A DNA stretch of 64,000 bases from Streptomyces sp. NRRL S-350 (GTDB lineage: Bacteria; Actinomycetota; Actinomycetes; Streptomycetales; Streptomycetaceae), in NCBI RefSeq assembly GCF_000719705.1, contig NZ_JOHO01000015.1, positions 66,993 to 130,992 on the forward strand. Direction: 5' to 3'. The position numbers and the translations under genes are program-made. Below, piece after piece: positions 36,126 through 44,682 of the stretch. Positions within the stretch are counted from its first letter, which is position 1; every line of letters begins with the position of its first letter. The notes under the pieces are model-generated. The model had not been told where the DNA came from, made no database searches, and was given only the letters and a program-made list of their open reading frames with translations.

Positions 36126-37435
36126 TGTCCGCACCGAAGTCCCGAGCTTCCTCCCTCAAGCTGGCCATCGTCGGCGGCGGTTCGACCTACACGCCGGAGC
36201 TGGTCGACGGCTTCGCCCGGCTGCGCGACACCCTGCCGGTCGGCGAGCTGGTGCTGATCGACCCGGCCGCCGAGCGGCTGGAGCTGATCGGCGGGCTCGC
36301 CCGGCGGATCTTCGCCAAGCAGGGGCACGGCGCGGCGGTCACCGTCACGACGGACCTGGCGGCGGGCGTCGCGGACGCCGACGCCGTCCTGCTGCAACTC
36401 CGCGTCGGCGGGCAGGCGGCGCGCAACCAGGACGAGACCTGGCCGCTGGAGTGCGGCTGCGTCGGACAGGAGACCACCGGCGCCGGCGGGCTCGCCAAGG
36501 CGCTGCGCACCGTCCCGGTGGTCCTCGACATCGCCGAGCAGGTGCGCCGCGCCAACCCGGACGCCTGGATCGTGGACTTCACCAACCCGGTCGGCATCGT
36601 CACCCGGGCCCTGCAGACCGCCGGCCACAAGGCCGTCGGCCTGTGCAACGTCGCCATCGGCTTCCAGCGCAAGTTCGCCGCGCACCTGCGGGTGGACCCG
36701 GAGCTGGTCCGGCTGGACCACGTCGGGCTGAACCACCTGACCTGGGAGCGCGGGGTGACCCTGCTGGACGCCCCGGGCGCCGCGAGCGGACGGGAGGTGC
36801 TGCCCGAACTGCTGGCCTCGCACGGCAAGGAGATCGCGGCGGACCTGCACCTGCCGCAGCCCGTCATCCAGCGGCTCGGCGTCGTGCCCTCCTACTACCT
36901 GCGGTACTTCTACCAGCACGACGCGGTGGTCGCCGAGCTGAAGGAACAGGGCTCACGCGCCGCCCAGGTCGCCGGGATCGAGCGCCGGCTGCTGGAGATG
37001 TACGCCGACCCGGCCCTGGACACCAAGCCGGAACTGCTCGGCGAACGCGGCGGCGCCTTCTACTCCGAGGCCGCCGTCCAACTGATCGCCGCCCTGCTCG
37101 GCACCGGCGGCGGCACCTCCGTCCAGGTGGTGAACACCCGCAACGACGGGGTCCTGCCCTTCCTCCCGGACGACGCCGTCATCGAGGTGCCGGCCGAGGT
37201 CGACGCGGCCGGCGTGCGCCCGCTGCCGCAGCGCCCGCTGGAGCCGCTGTACGCCGGACTCGTCGCCGCCGTCACCGCGTACGAGCACCTCGCGCTCGAC
37301 GCCGCCCTGCACGGCGGCCGCGACCGGGTCTTCGACGCCCTGCTCGCCCACCCGCTGGTCGGCCAGCTCGAGCTCGCCGACCGGCTCACGGACCGGCTGC
37401 TCGCCCACAACCGCGGGCACCTCGCCTGGGCCTGA
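36125..37435 (+). CDS. GH4 family 6-phospho-beta-glucosidase-like enzyme
   Basis: A 436-residue NAD- and metal-dependent glycosidase. The N-terminal Rossmann motif is VGGGSTYTP (residues 16-24). Metal ligands are Cys174 in LCNVAIGF and His204 in GLNHLTW, with Asn175 nearby, the GH4 set that coordinates Mn(II) and the sugar. GH4 enzymes oxidise C3 and eliminate the glycosidic bond. Many act on 6-phosphosugars, although actinomycete members may take unphosphorylated substrates. Start overlap with the permease shows coupling: the imported disaccharide is probably cleaved here. Confidence 0.92.
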   Translation: MSAPKSRASSLKLAIVGGGSTYTPELVDGFARLRDTLPVGELVLIDPAAERLELIGGLARRIFAKQGHGAAVTVTTDLAAGVADADAVLLQLRVGGQAARNQDETWPLECGCVGQETTGAGGLAKALRTVPVVLDIAEQVRRANPDAWIVDFTNPVGIVTRALQTAGHKAVGLCNVAIGFQRKFAAHLRVDPELVRLDHVGLNHLTWERGVTLLDAPGAASGREVLPELLASHGKEIAADLHLPQPVIQRLGVVPSYYLRYFYQHDAVVAELKEQGSRAAQVAGIERRLLEMYADPALDTKPELLGERGGAFYSEAAVQLIAALLGTGGGTSVQVVNTRNDGVLPFLPDDAVIEVPAEVDAAGVRPLPQRPLEPLYAGLVAAVTAYEHLALDAALHGGRDRVFDALLAHPLVGQLELADRLTDRLLAHNRGHLAWA

Positions 37436-37535
37436 CCCGGTCGGCGCGGAGAGCGCCCACCCCCGGCCGCCGCACCGCGGCCGGGCACCCCGGCCGGGAC
37501 CGACGGCCGGGCCACGTACGAGCCGCGGGGACCTG

Positions 37536-38555
37536 ATGACCCACCAGCCCGAACCACTCCTGCCAGGCGTCCTCGCCATCGACGCAGGAAACTCCAAGAC
37601 CGACGTCGCCCTGGTCGGCGCCGACGGCACCGTCCTCGGCACCGCCCGCGGCGGCGGCTTCGAACCCCAGAAGACCGGCGGCGCCGCAGCCGTCGCCGCC
37701 CTCGCCCCGCTCGTCGCCCAGGCCGCCGCCGAGGCCGGCCACCCGGCCTGGCGCGGCGTGCTCACCAGCCACGTCAGCGCCTGCCTCGCCAACGCCGACC
37801 TGCCGGTCGAGGAGGAGGGACTGCGCGCCGCCCTCGAATCCCACCCGTGGGGCGTCAGCAACACCGTCGTCAACGACACCTTCGGCCTGCTCCGGGCCGG
37901 CACCGACGCCCCGCGCGGCGTCGCCGTCGTCTGCGGCGCCGGCATCAACTGCGTCGGCCTCCTCCCGGACGGCCGCACCGCCCGCTTCCCCGCCCTCGGC
38001 GAGCTCACCGGCGACTGGGGCGGCGGTTCCGGCCTGGCCATCACCAGCATGTGGCACGCCGTGCGGTCCGAGGACGGCCGCGGCGGGCCGACCGCCCTCG
38101 CCCGGGCCATCGCCGAGCACTTCGGCCTGCCCAGCGCGGGCGCCGTCGCCGAGGCCGTCCACCTCGGGCACCTGCCGGGCAGCCGGCTGCACGAGCTCGT
38201 CCGGGTGCTGTTCGCGGTCGCGCGGGACGGCGACGCCGTCGCCCTGGAGCTGATCGACCGCCAGGCCGACGAGATCGTCCGCCTGGCCGTCGTCGCCCTC
38301 GGACGCCTCGGACTGCTGGACTCCCCCACCCCGGTGGTCCTCGGCGGCGGCGTCCTCGCCTCCGGGCAGCCCCTGCTCCTCGACAACCTGAAGGCCCGCC
38401 TCGCGAAGGCCGCCCCGCTGGCCGAACCCCGCGTCGTCGTCGCACCGCCCGTCCTGGGCGCGGCCCTGCTCGGACTCGACCACCTGGAAGTCGGCGAGGA
38501 GGCCCAGCGGCGGCTGCGCGAAGCGTACGAGGGGCCGCGGCCCGTGGCGGCCTGA
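37536..38555 (+). CDS. BadF/BadG-type sugar kinase, N-acetylglucosamine kinase-like
   Basis: A 339-residue ASKHA-fold kinase. The first phosphate loop is LAIDAGNSKTDVALV; the second is VAVVCGAGINCVG, followed by GELTGDWGGGSGLA; the adenosine loop is VVLGGGVLASGQPL. These match eukaryotic-type GlcNAc kinases of the BcrAD/BadF family. It follows the GH4 gene after 100 bases and is likely to phosphorylate the monosaccharide released from the imported sugar. A terminator follows at 38571. Confidence 0.88.
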   Translation: MTHQPEPLLPGVLAIDAGNSKTDVALVGADGTVLGTARGGGFEPQKTGGAAAVAALAPLVAQAAAEAGHPAWRGVLTSHVSACLANADLPVEEEGLRAALESHPWGVSNTVVNDTFGLLRAGTDAPRGVAVVCGAGINCVGLLPDGRTARFPALGELTGDWGGGSGLAITSMWHAVRSEDGRGGPTALARAIAEHFGLPSAGAVAEAVHLGHLPGSRLHELVRVLFAVARDGDAVALELIDRQADEIVRLAVVALGRLGLLDSPTPVVLGGGVLASGQPLLLDNLKARLAKAAPLAEPRVVVAPPVLGAALLGLDHLEVGEEAQRRLREAYEGPRPVAA

Positions 38556-38570
38556 CGCCACCACGAGGAC

Positions 38571-38613
38571 TTCCCTCCCCCGCCGGATCCGCACGTCCGG
38601 GTGGGGGAGGGAA
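38571..38613 (+). terminator. terminator of the sugar locus
   Basis: Complementary arms TTCCCTCCCCC and GGGGGAGGGAA surround an inner CCGGA/TCCGG stem, 15 bases after the kinase stop. Confidence 0.75.
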
Positions 38614-38681
38614 CCGCTCCCCCGGGGCCCGTCGTGATCACGGTTACCGACTTCCGCCCCCGCCCGGGGAGACTTTGCGTC

Positions 38682-39269
38682 ATGGCCGTGTCCCGCACCC
38701 TCCTCGCCGCCGCCCTGCTGACCGGCGGCACCGCGGCAGCCCTCGCCGGCTGCACCCCCGCCGACTCCCGCCCCACGGTGGCCGCCGCCTCCGCCGCCGC
38801 GGTCGCCGACGAGGACGCGGACGACGTCCTCGACGACCAGGACGACCAGGCCGACCTCGCGGGGGACGACGACGAGAGCGCCGAGTCCTACTCCCCCGCC
38901 GCCGCCCAGGCCGCCTGCACGGCCCCGGCCACCAGCCCCGGCCACCAGATCCTCGTCGTCGTCTCCGCCGGCCCCGCCGAACTCACCGCCCAGCCCGCCC
39001 GCTACACCTGCGACCCGGGCCGCTACACCCCGACCGGCACCCCCGTCCACTACGGCTTCGCCGCGGCGGGCGTCACCGCCACCGTGATCGACCGCACGCA
39101 CGGCGACCAGGCCAAGCCCGTCCCGCCGGCCGAGCTGATCACCCACCTGAACGACTGCCTGGCGGAGCGCGACCCGGCCGACCCGTTCGGCTGCCACGGG
39201 AACGCCTACGACGTGGTGCTGGACTCGCACGGGCGGATCATGCGGATCGGGGAGGTCGCGGCGCCGTGA
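38682..39269 (+). CDS. small lipoprotein of unknown function
   Basis: 195 residues, with a signal peptide ending in ALAGC (lipidated Cys24). A strongly acidic linker (DEDADDVLDDQDDQAD, residues ~50-67) is followed by a compact ~120-residue domain with four Cys that could form two disulfides. The domain looks like actinomycete cell-surface hypothetical proteins. ATG 38682 has GGGGAGA upstream. It stands alone between terminators. Confidence 0.75.
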   Translation: MAVSRTLLAAALLTGGTAAALAGCTPADSRPTVAAASAAAVADEDADDVLDDQDDQADLAGDDDESAESYSPAAAQAACTAPATSPGHQILVVVSAGPAELTAQPARYTCDPGRYTPTGTPVHYGFAAAGVTATVIDRTHGDQAKPVPPAELITHLNDCLAERDPADPFGCHGNAYDVVLDSHGRIMRIGEVAAP

Positions 39270-39709
39270 CCTCCCCGGTCGCGGGCGCTGCCGCGCGGGG
39301 GGAACGCGCGGAGAACGCGCGGGGTGACACGCCGCGGGTGCTGCGGCGCGGGTGACCCGGCGCAGGTGGATGCGCGCGGGTGAATACGGTGTAGAAGCCC
39401 CTCTCAACTGTTGACATTCGGCTTCGCTACCCGCGTCAACCGCGTTCCAGGTGCGGTCTTTTGACCTTCTATACCTCGACCTGGGCTCCCCTTGGGGCGG
39501 GTCTTACTCCGGCCGTCGTTGACCCGGTTCCGACGCCTCTGCTTTGCTTCCGGCCATCGGCGGCAGCCCGGTCCCCCATCCTCACGCCGCTGACCGCCCC
39601 CTGACGGGCGGTCCGCCGTTCCGGCCTGCCGCGGTCGTACCTCCCTTCGTCCCCCACAGTGCCGCCGCGCCGTACCCGTGCGCGGCGGCACGAGAGAGGA
39701 ACCCTCACG
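39270..39709. promoter_or_regulatory. long leader region of the EXORDIUM-like gene
   Basis: No gene is supported. An AT-richer patch at 39405-39475 holds TTGACA (39411), a GTTGAC/GTCAAC inverted repeat (39410-39440) and TATACC (39470), but the boxes are not at standard spacing. A small hairpin (GACCGCCCCCTGACGGGCGGTC) is near 39592. The 5' leader is probably over 200 bases. Confidence 0.4.
39659..39691 (+). promoter_or_regulatory. stem-loop directly before the ribosome site
   Basis: Perfect 12-base arms (39659-39670 and 39680-39691) with a nine-base loop end three bases before the purine-rich site GAGAGGAA of the next gene. It could stabilise the mRNA or control translation. Confidence 0.6.
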
Positions 39710-40819
39710 ATGGGCATGTCCCCCACCTCCCGCCGGACTCGGACCCGGGCCCTGACCGGGCTCGGCGCGCTGGCGCTCGCCGCCTCCGGTTTCGCCGCCG
39801 CGCCGGCCGCCCAGGCCGACCAGCCGGTCCGCGAGACCGCCGGCCAGACCCACCCCTACCGGCACGGCGCCGTCCCCACCAAGGAGGACAACGCCAATGC
39901 GAACGCCAACTCCGCTGCCGCCCAGCGTAGTTCGAACCTGCGGTACGGCGGCGGCGTGGACGGCATCGGCGTGACCACCGGCGCGCCGAAGGTCTACCTG
40001 GTCTTCTGGGGCTCCCAGGGCACCGACGCCAACGGCAACACCACCCTCTCCGGCGACCCGAAGGGCATCGCCGTCCGCGCGCAGCAGCTGTTCAAGGGCC
40101 TCGGCACGAACGGCGAGACCTGGTCCGGCGTCATGACCCAGTACTGCGAGGGCATCACCAAGGGCGCGACCAGCTGCCCGTCCACCGCCGCCCACGTCGG
40201 CTACCCCACCGGCGGTGCGCTGGCCGGCGTCTGGGTGGACTCCTCGGCCGCCGCGCCGGGCCAGGCCTCCGGCAACCAGCTGGCCGCCGAGGCCGTCAAG
40301 GCCGCCGGGCACTTCGGCAACACCACGGCCGCCGCCAACCGCAACGTGCAGTACGTCGTGCTCTCGCCGACCGGCACCCACCCGGACGGCTTCAACACCT
40401 CGGCGGGCAACTTCTGCGCCTGGCACGACTGGAACGGCGACACCACGCTGAGCGGCGGCGCGGCGCCGTCCCCGTACGGCGACGTGGCGTTCACCAACGA
40501 CCCGTACGTGACCGACATGGGCACCTCGTGCGGCCAGAACTACGTCAACAGCGGCAGCGCGGGCCTGCTGGACGGCGTGACCATGGTGTACGGCCACGAG
40601 TACTCGGAGACCGTCACCGACCAGAACCCGGCCGGCGGCTGGACCGACTCGACCGGCTACGAGAACGCCGACAAGTGCGCCTGGAAGGGCACCGGCGGCG
40701 TCGGCGGCGCGCAGAACGTGGCCTTCGCGACCGGCTCGTTCGCCATGCAGGGCACCTGGGCGAACGACTACAACGGCGGTGCGGGCGGCTGCGAGATCTC
40801 GCACCCGGTCGTCCACTGA
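39710..40819 (+). CDS. secreted EXORDIUM/Phi-1-like protein
   Basis: 369 residues with a twin-Arg-like N-terminus (SRRTRTRALTGLGALALAAS) cut near AAQADQ, so exported, perhaps by Tat or Sec. The mature domain contains VYLVFWGSQG near the start and GHEYSETVTDQNP followed by ENADKCAW near the end. This HExxE...ENADKC pattern recalls plant EXORDIUM/PHI-1 proteins and metallopeptidase-like folds. No peptidase activity can be claimed because the full HExxH is absent. ATG 39710 has GAGAGGAA about eight bases upstream. Confidence 0.65.
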   Translation: MGMSPTSRRTRTRALTGLGALALAASGFAAAPAAQADQPVRETAGQTHPYRHGAVPTKEDNANANANSAAAQRSSNLRYGGGVDGIGVTTGAPKVYLVFWGSQGTDANGNTTLSGDPKGIAVRAQQLFKGLGTNGETWSGVMTQYCEGITKGATSCPSTAAHVGYPTGGALAGVWVDSSAAAPGQASGNQLAAEAVKAAGHFGNTTAAANRNVQYVVLSPTGTHPDGFNTSAGNFCAWHDWNGDTTLSGGAAPSPYGDVAFTNDPYVTDMGTSCGQNYVNSGSAGLLDGVTMVYGHEYSETVTDQNPAGGWTDSTGYENADKCAWKGTGGVGGAQNVAFATGSFAMQGTWANDYNGGAGGCEISHPVVH

Positions 40820-40835
40820 CACCAGGTCGGGGATG

Positions 40836-40873
40836 AGGCGCCGGGGCGGCCGTGCGGGCCCGCCCCGGCGCCT
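40836..40873. terminator. bidirectional terminator between convergent genes
   Basis: Perfect 14-base arms (40836-40849, 40860-40873) with a ten-base loop. It lies between the secreted protein and the convergent response regulator. Confidence 0.75.
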
Positions 40874-40877
40874 TCCG

Positions 40878-41534
40878 TCATGGGCCGACCAGCCCGAACT
40901 CGTAGGCCTGGATGACCAGGTGGACGCGGTCGCGGGCGTCGAGCTTGGTGAACAGCCGGGCCACGTGGGCCTTGGCGGTGGCCACGCTGATGGTGAGTTC
41001 ACCGGCGATCTCGGCGTTGGACAGGCCCCGGCCGACCAGGGTGAGCACCTCGCGCTCGCGGTCGGTGACGGCCTCGGCGACGGGCCGCCGGGGCTGGGCC
41101 GCCCCGTGCGGGCGGGCCGCGAACTCGCCGATCAGCCGGCGGGTGATGCCGGGGGCCAGCAGGGCGTCCCCGGCGGCGACGACCCGGACGCCGTCCAGGA
41201 TGGTCTCCAGCGCGAGGTCCTTGACCAGGAAGCCGCTGGCGCCGGCCCGCAGCGCGCCGTACACGTAGTCGTCGTCGTCGAAGGTGGTGAGGACGAGGAC
41301 GTGGGTGGGCAGCTCCGGATCGGCGGTGATCCGGCGGGTGGCCTCGATGCCGTCCATGCCGGGCATCCGGATGTCCATGACGGCGACGTCGGGGCGCAGC
41401 CGGCCGACCAGTTCGACGGCCTCGGCGCCGTTGCCGGCCTCGCCGACCACCTCCAGGTCCGGCGCGTCGGCGATGAGCACGCGCAGGCCGGTGCGGATGA
41501 GCGGCTGGTCGTCGACCAGGACGACGCGGATCAC
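40878..41534 (-). CDS. NarL/LuxR-type response regulator
   Basis: 218 residues. The receiver domain has acidic residues Asp8-Asp9 and phospho-acceptor Asp54 (VMDIRMPG), and the C-terminal LuxR helix-turn-helix has REVLTLVGRGLSNAEIAGEL at ~155-175. The start is GTG 41534, overlapping the kinase stop as GTGA, so the pair is coupled. The ABC exporter genes read away from this pair, and TCS-exporter pairs of this kind often respond to membrane-active compounds; that link is inferred. Confidence 0.93.
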   Translation of the reverse strand: MIRVVLVDDQPLIRTGLRVLIADAPDLEVVGEAGNGAEAVELVGRLRPDVAVMDIRMPGMDGIEATRRITADPELPTHVLVLTTFDDDDYVYGALRAGASGFLVKDLALETILDGVRVVAAGDALLAPGITRRLIGEFAARPHGAAQPRRPVAEAVTDREREVLTLVGRGLSNAEIAGELTISVATAKAHVARLFTKLDARDRVHLVIQAYEFGLVGP

Positions 41535-42709
41535 GGCGCCACCTCCAGGGGTGTCGGCAGTCGGGCGGCGACCAGGAAGCCGCCTTCGGGGCGCGGGCCC
41601 GCACTGAACTCGCCGTGCAGCAGGGCGACCCGCTCGCGCATGCCGGCGATGCCGTAGCCGGTGCCGGGGTCGGCCGTCGCCGGCCGGGTTCCCGAGTCGA
41701 CGACGGTGACGGCCAGTCCGTCCGGCCGGTAGTCGACGGTGACGTGGCAGTCCCGGGTGCCGGAGTGCTTGACCACGTTGGTCACCGCTTCCTGGACGAT
41801 GCGGAAGGCGGCGAGGTCGACGTCGGCGGGCAGCGCGCGCGGCTCGCCGCCGCGGGTCACCGCGACCCGTACGCCGGCGCTCGCGCCCTTCTCGACCAGC
41901 CGGTCCAACTCGCCCAGCCCTGGGGCGACTTCGAGCGGCGCCGACTCCGGTTCGCCGGCCCGCAGGGCGCCGAGCATCCGGCGCAGGCCGGCCAGGGTCT
42001 CCCGGCTGGTGGCCTCGATGGCGTTCAGCGCGTTGCGGGTCTCGGCGGGCTGGGTGTCCATGACCCGGCTGCCCATGCCGGCCTGGATCGCGATGATGCC
42101 GATGCTGTGCGCGACCATGTCGTGCAACTCGCGGGCGATCCGCAGCCGTTCGGCGGTGACGGCCTGCTCGGTGGCGCGGCCGCGCAGCGCCTCGCTGTGG
42201 GCGCGGCCCTGGTGGACGGTGTTGCCGACCAGCCAGGCGATCAGCGCCGTGGCGGCCATGCCGCCGTAGGCGAAGGGGTTGACGGGGTAGTCCTCGACTG
42301 CGCCCCAGAGCAGCAGACCGGCCAGCGTGGCGAGCGGCAGCCCGAGGGCGCCGAGCGAGACCGCGCGGGAGCGGACGGCGGCGCAGTAGCCGACCACGGC
42401 GTCGGCGATCAGGAACTGCAGCACCGTCGTCTCGGGGACGCTGGACATCCCGAGCGAGAAGACGCTGCCCGCGAGCGCCACCACGACGGCCACCAGCGGC
42501 AGCCGGACCAGCAGGGCCGCCACCAGGGTGGTGACCACGGCCGTGACCACCAGCGGCATGTCCTCGGGATTGCCGTGGTACTCGAGGAGGTGGCGCAGTT
42601 CGTCGTCCCGGGTGAAGTAGCGGAACACCACGACGGCCGTCCAGAGTGCCGCCACCCACACGCCCGCGGGCAGGCGTCCGAGCAGGGGCGGGCGGGAGTC
42701 GGTGATCAT
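41531..42709 (-). CDS. sensor histidine kinase, HPK7 type
   Basis: 392 residues from ATG 42709 (an upstream ATG at 42745 adds 12 residues). Five to six hydrophobic segments fill residues 15-165 with almost no extracellular loop, so sensing is probably intramembrane. The H-box is ARELHDMVAHS with His196. The HATPase_c domain ends with TGYGIAGMRERVALLHG. It phosphorylates the response regulator encoded next. Confidence 0.92.
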   Translation of the reverse strand: MITDSRPPLLGRLPAGVWVAALWTAVVVFRYFTRDDELRHLLEYHGNPEDMPLVVTAVVTTLVAALLVRLPLVAVVVALAGSVFSLGMSSVPETTVLQFLIADAVVGYCAAVRSRAVSLGALGLPLATLAGLLLWGAVEDYPVNPFAYGGMAATALIAWLVGNTVHQGRAHSEALRGRATEQAVTAERLRIARELHDMVAHSIGIIAIQAGMGSRVMDTQPAETRNALNAIEATSRETLAGLRRMLGALRAGEPESAPLEVAPGLGELDRLVEKGASAGVRVAVTRGGEPRALPADVDLAAFRIVQEAVTNVVKHSGTRDCHVTVDYRPDGLAVTVVDSGTRPATADPGTGYGIAGMRERVALLHGEFSAGPRPEGGFLVAARLPTPLEVAP

Positions 42710-42843
42710 GACGCGATGGTAGCCGCGGGTGTTCGGACGCCACATCGGCCCGGGGGAGTAATCCCGTGGGCGGGGGCGGCCGTTCCCGGTTGTGGCCCGC
42801 GGCCCGATGCCCGGCCGCGGTGCCGCCCGGCACCGTGGTCCCC

Positions 42844-43755
42844 GTGATCGAGATCGAGCGACTGACCAAGCGGTACGGCGCCACCACGGCCGTCGACCAG
42901 TTGACCTTCACCGTCCGGCCGGGCGCCGTCACCGGCTTCCTCGGCCCCAACGGCGCGGGCAAGTCCACCACGCTGCGGATGATCCTGGGCCTTGACACCC
43001 CCACCGGTGGCACCGTCACCGTGGACGGCACGCCCTTCACCGACCGGCCGCGCGGCCTGCGGCACGTCGGCGCGCTGCTGGACGCGGGCGACGTGCACGG
43101 CGGGCGCAGCGCCAGGGCGCACCTGTCGGCGCTGGCCCGCAGCAACCGGATCCCGCTCGGGCGGGTGGACGAGGTGCTGGCGGAGGTCGGCCTCGGCAAG
43201 GCCGCGGGGCGGCGGGTCGGCGGCTACTCGTTGGGCATGAAGCAGCGCCTGGGCATCGCCGGCGCGCTGCTCGGGGACCCGCCGGTGCTGCTGTTCGACG
43301 AGCCGTTGAACGGGCTGGACCCGGAGGGCGTGCTCTGGGTGCGCGGGCTGTTCCGGCGGCTCGCGGCCGAGGGGCGGACGGTGTTCGTCTCCAGCCACAT
43401 GATGGCCGAGATGGAGCACACCGCCGACCACCTGGTGGTGATCGGCCGCGGCCGGCTGATCGCCGACCAGAGTCCGGCCGAGTTCTCGGCGTGCAACGCG
43501 GTGTCCTCGGTGGCCGTCCGGACCCCGCAACTCACCGCCCTGCTCGCGGTGTTGCGGGCGGAGGGTGCCGAAGTCCCGGAAGCGGACGGCCGGTCGGCGG
43601 TGGTCACCGGGCTGCCCGCCGAGCGGATCGGCGAGCTCGCGCTGCGGCACGGCGTGGTGCTCCACGAGCTGGCCACCCGGACGTCGTCCCTGGAGTCCGC
43701 GTTCCTGTCCCTGACCGCGGACAGCGTCGAATACCTGGCAGGAGAGGCCCGATGA
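42844..43755 (+). CDS. ABC exporter ATPase
   Basis: A 303-residue ABC-2-type exporter ATPase with Walker A GPNGAGKST, signature YSLGMKQRL, Walker B LLFDEP and the H-loop SSHMMAEM. The C-terminal ~80 residues form the extra domain of drug and antibiotic exporters (CcmA/BcrA-like). The start is GTG 42844; another GTG at 42835 is possible. It diverges from the two-component genes with a short gap (42710-42843), suggesting the regulator controls it. Confidence 0.93.
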   Translation: MIEIERLTKRYGATTAVDQLTFTVRPGAVTGFLGPNGAGKSTTLRMILGLDTPTGGTVTVDGTPFTDRPRGLRHVGALLDAGDVHGGRSARAHLSALARSNRIPLGRVDEVLAEVGLGKAAGRRVGGYSLGMKQRLGIAGALLGDPPVLLFDEPLNGLDPEGVLWVRGLFRRLAAEGRTVFVSSHMMAEMEHTADHLVVIGRGRLIADQSPAEFSACNAVSSVAVRTPQLTALLAVLRAEGAEVPEADGRSAVVTGLPAERIGELALRHGVVLHELATRTSSLESAFLSLTADSVEYLAGEAR

Positions 43756-44630
43756 GCACCGTGCCCCCCGACCGTACCGTCACCGCCGGCCGGGCCCGGG
43801 GCGTCCACCCGGCCGAGCCCGCACCCCGGTTCGGCGACCTCCTCGCCGCCGAGTGGATCAAACTGCGCTCGCTGCGGTCGACGTACTGGGTGCTGGCCCT
43901 CGCCTCGCTGGTGGCGATCGCGGTGAACGTGAACGCCGTCCACACCGACCTCACCTACATCGACCACCCGCCCGCGCCGGAGTTCGGATTCGGACCGTAC
44001 CGGTACGACCCGCTCTTCCACGGCCTCGGCAGCATCGGCAGTGACCTGATGGCCATCGCGGCCGGCAGCCTCGGCGCGATCACCGTGTTCGGCGAGTACA
44101 CCACCGGCCTGATCCGCACCACCTTCGCCGCGGTGCCGGACCGGCGGGGCGTGATCGCGGCCAAGGTGCTGCTGATCGGCGGGATCACCGCGCTCGCCGG
44201 TGCGGTGGTGTCCACGGCCTCCTTCTTCGTCACCAACGCGATGCTGGCCTCCCGGCACGTCGGGCTCTCCATCACCGACGCGGGCTGCCTGCGGGCCGTC
44301 CTCGGCTACGCGGCGATCGTGCCGACCTGCGCGCTGATCGGGATGGCGCTGGGCGCGCTGCTGCGGCACGCCACCGCCTCGATCGTGGCGCTGGTGATGC
44401 TGATGTTCATCTTGCCGCTGATGTTCGGCGGGGACCGCTACCGCTGGCTGAAGGAGATCGGCACCCACCTGCCGTCGGCCACCGTCAGCCGGCTCACCAT
44501 CAACCCCCACTCCGCGACCACCATGGGGAAGTACGCCCCGAGCGTGCCGGACTCCTGGATCACGATGGGCGTGTGGGCGCTGGTCGCGGTGGTGGTGACG
44601 GTGGTCGTGGTGCGGCGGCGGGACGTCTGA
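43752..44630 (+). CDS. ABC exporter permease (ABC-2 type)
   Basis: 292 residues with about six membrane segments after a 40-residue cytoplasmic start (AEWIKLRSLRSTYWVLALAS is the classic ABC-2 entry motif). Its ATG overlaps the ATPase stop codon (ATGA), so the two form one exporter. The substrate is unknown. Confidence 0.92.
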   Translation: MSTVPPDRTVTAGRARGVHPAEPAPRFGDLLAAEWIKLRSLRSTYWVLALASLVAIAVNVNAVHTDLTYIDHPPAPEFGFGPYRYDPLFHGLGSIGSDLMAIAAGSLGAITVFGEYTTGLIRTTFAAVPDRRGVIAAKVLLIGGITALAGAVVSTASFFVTNAMLASRHVGLSITDAGCLRAVLGYAAIVPTCALIGMALGALLRHATASIVALVMLMFILPLMFGGDRYRWLKEIGTHLPSATVSRLTINPHSATTMGKYAPSVPDSWITMGVWALVAVVVTVVVVRRRDV

Positions 44631-44682
44631 GGCTTCGCGCGGCGCAGGCCGACGGCCACCGCCCGACGGCCGCCGGACCTGT

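Noticed and set aside
39405..39480. Promoter built from TTGACA 39411 and TATACC 39470
   Set aside because: Spacing is far outside 16-19 bases, so the boxes cannot be paired.
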